Origin: Darwinimomas sp045600945
Lineage (GTDB): Bacteria; Bacillota; Clostridia; Lachnospirales; Lachnospiraceae
Direction: 5' to 3'
Assembly: GCA_045600945.1 (NCBI GenBank)
Contig: JAZRYX010000083.1
Location: 1 to 32,407 of the forward strand
DNA length: 32,407 bases
The first letter of the stretch is position 1, and each line of letters starts with the position of its first letter. Shown piece after piece: positions 31,645-32,407 of the stretch. A model generated the notes under the pieces. It was given only the letters and a program-made list of their open reading frames with translations. It was not told the DNA's origin and did no database searches. Made by a program: the position numbers and the translations under genes.

Positions 31645-32407
31645 CAAATCAATTAAAATGGTGGCAGAAAACCCTCGTATATGAAGTATACCCTAAATCA
31701 TTCTGTGACGGCAACGGTGACGGTATAGGCGATATACGCGGAATCATAAGTAAACTTGACTATCTTAATGATTTAGGTGTCGGAGCAATATGGCTTGCAC
31801 CGGTATATGCCTCACCTATGCGGGATAACGGATATGATGTGTCCGATTATTACGATATCAATCCGATGTTCGGAACCATGGATGACATGGATGAACTCAT
31901 TGCAAAGGCTGCTGAGAGGAATATCCGTATTGTCATGGATCTGGTATTTAATCATACATCTGATCAGTGTGAATGGTTTCGGGAATCAGGTAAAGACAAA
32001 GTCAACGAAAAGAGCAACTGGTATATATGGCGTGACCCTGATGAAAACGGCAAAGCACCGAATAACTGGAGAAGTATCTTTGGCGGCTCCGTATGGGAAT
32101 ACTGCGAAAGCAGGAATCAATACTACATGCACACATTTGACAAAACCCAACCCGACCTCAACTGGGAAAATCCGGAAGTCAGAAAAGAACTGTATAATAT
32201 ATCAAATTACTGGCTGAATAAAGGCATAGGCGGATTCCGAATCGATGCCATAACATATATCAAAAAACCTGCAGGTTTCAAGAGTTCCCCACCTGACGGC
32301 AGTGATGGCATGAGTTCGGTACACGAAGCTATTGCAAACACTCCGGGAATACTGGATTTCCTTCATGAATTCAAGGAAAATGTTGTCGATGGCAACGATA
32401 TTTTTAC
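31641..32407 (+). CDS. GH13 alpha-glucosidase / oligo-1,6-glucosidase (partial)
   Basis: The N-terminal 255 codons of a glycoside hydrolase family 13 enzyme, cut by the window end. The ATG overlaps the regulator stop and is preceded by AAGGAGG. Hallmarks: WWQKTLVYEVYPKSFCDGNG, GDGIGDIRGIISKLDYL, DNGYDVSDYYDI, conserved region I DLVFNHTSD, and region II GFRIDAIT with the nucleophile Asp202. This layout fits the oligo-1,6-glucosidase/alpha-glucosidase group (GH13_31-like) rather than secreted amylases, and there is no signal peptide, so it is intracellular. It would hydrolyse imported alpha-glucosides next to the phosphorylase route. Region III and the C-terminal domain are outside the window, so specificity is open. 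Confidence 0.93.
   Translation, partial: MTNQLKWWQKTLVYEVYPKSFCDGNGDGIGDIRGIISKLDYLNDLGVGAIWLAPVYASPMRDNGYDVSDYYDINPMFGTMDDMDELIAKAAERNIRIVMDLVFNHTSDQCEWFRESGKDKVNEKSNWYIWRDPDENGKAPNNWRSIFGGSVWEYCESRNQYYMHTFDKTQPDLNWENPEVRKELYNISNYWLNKGIGGFRIDAITYIKKPAGFKSSPPDGSDGMSSVHEAIANTPGILDFLHEFKENVVDGNDIF

Noticed and set aside
1..32407. tRNA, rRNA, insertion sequence or prophage genes
   Set aside because: None could be found by eye; no transposase or integrase motifs appear in any frame.

Overview
The window most likely comes from a clostridial Firmicute, probably family Lachnospiraceae. The evidence is a moderately AT-rich genome with purine-rich ribosome binding sites, the rimP-nusA-ylxR-ylxQ-infB-rbfA-nrnA-truB order, a HemZ-type coproporphyrinogen dehydrogenase, and an AraC-controlled MsmEFG/MalEFG-like sugar locus. 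This is inference from gene content; no 16S rRNA or tRNA gene is present. Nearly all genes are on the minus strand and therefore read from high to low coordinates.

Region 1 (1-2940, minus) is accessory. Ten tiny genes lie in tandem, each encoding a double-glycine leader peptide. Leaders are strongly conserved (seven carry ELPEGVTELSMEDLEQVTGG; three carry a RELTxEELExVxGG variant), while the 16-35 residue cores after the Gly-Gly differ almost completely. A relic of an eleventh unit lies between units five and six. The array has a recognisable promoter region with 8-bp direct repeats 12 bp apart, an arrangement like LytTR-regulator sites in bacteriocin systems. It runs into a secreted protein with a cell-wall-binding-type repeat that is cut by the window edge. 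No exporter, protease, modifying enzyme or immunity gene is visible, so the product class is unknown.

Region 2 (2779-3794) is a gene-free kilobase. It holds a plus-strand candidate structured RNA of about 139 nt (own promoter, closing helix, possible pseudoknot, T-tract), a 44-bp imperfect direct repeat on either side of it, and a 101-bp near-perfect palindrome.

Region 3 (3795-13767, minus) is one probable operon: leuS, rel, hemZ, hisS, aspS and an orphan OmpR-type response regulator. The rel (ppGpp synthetase/hydrolase) gene has a single in-frame TAA exactly where the conserved Tyr of the YQSLHTTV motif should be. The N-terminal fragment keeps the hydrolase residues but loses the synthetase catalytic Glu.

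Region 4 (13846-14778) is a plus-strand N-acetylmuramoyl-L-alanine amidase ending in a strong bidirectional terminator. It faces a diverged EF-G paralogue (14794-16896, minus) whose G4 motif is degenerate.

Region 5 (16942-23747, minus) is the translation/transcription operon rimP-nusA-ylxR-ylxQ-infB-rbfA-nrnA-truB, with overlapping or nearly touching genes. RimP lacks its C-terminal domain and TruB is short.

Region 6 (23878-32407) is an alpha-glucoside utilisation locus. On the minus strand are a sugar-binding lipoprotein, two permeases and a GH65 phosphorylase fused to beta-phosphoglucomutase. Divergently on the plus strand are an AraC-type regulator and a GH13 alpha-glucosidase cut by the window end. 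Together they would import a glucosyl oligosaccharide, hydrolyse or phosphorolyse it, and feed beta-glucose-1-phosphate into glycolysis.
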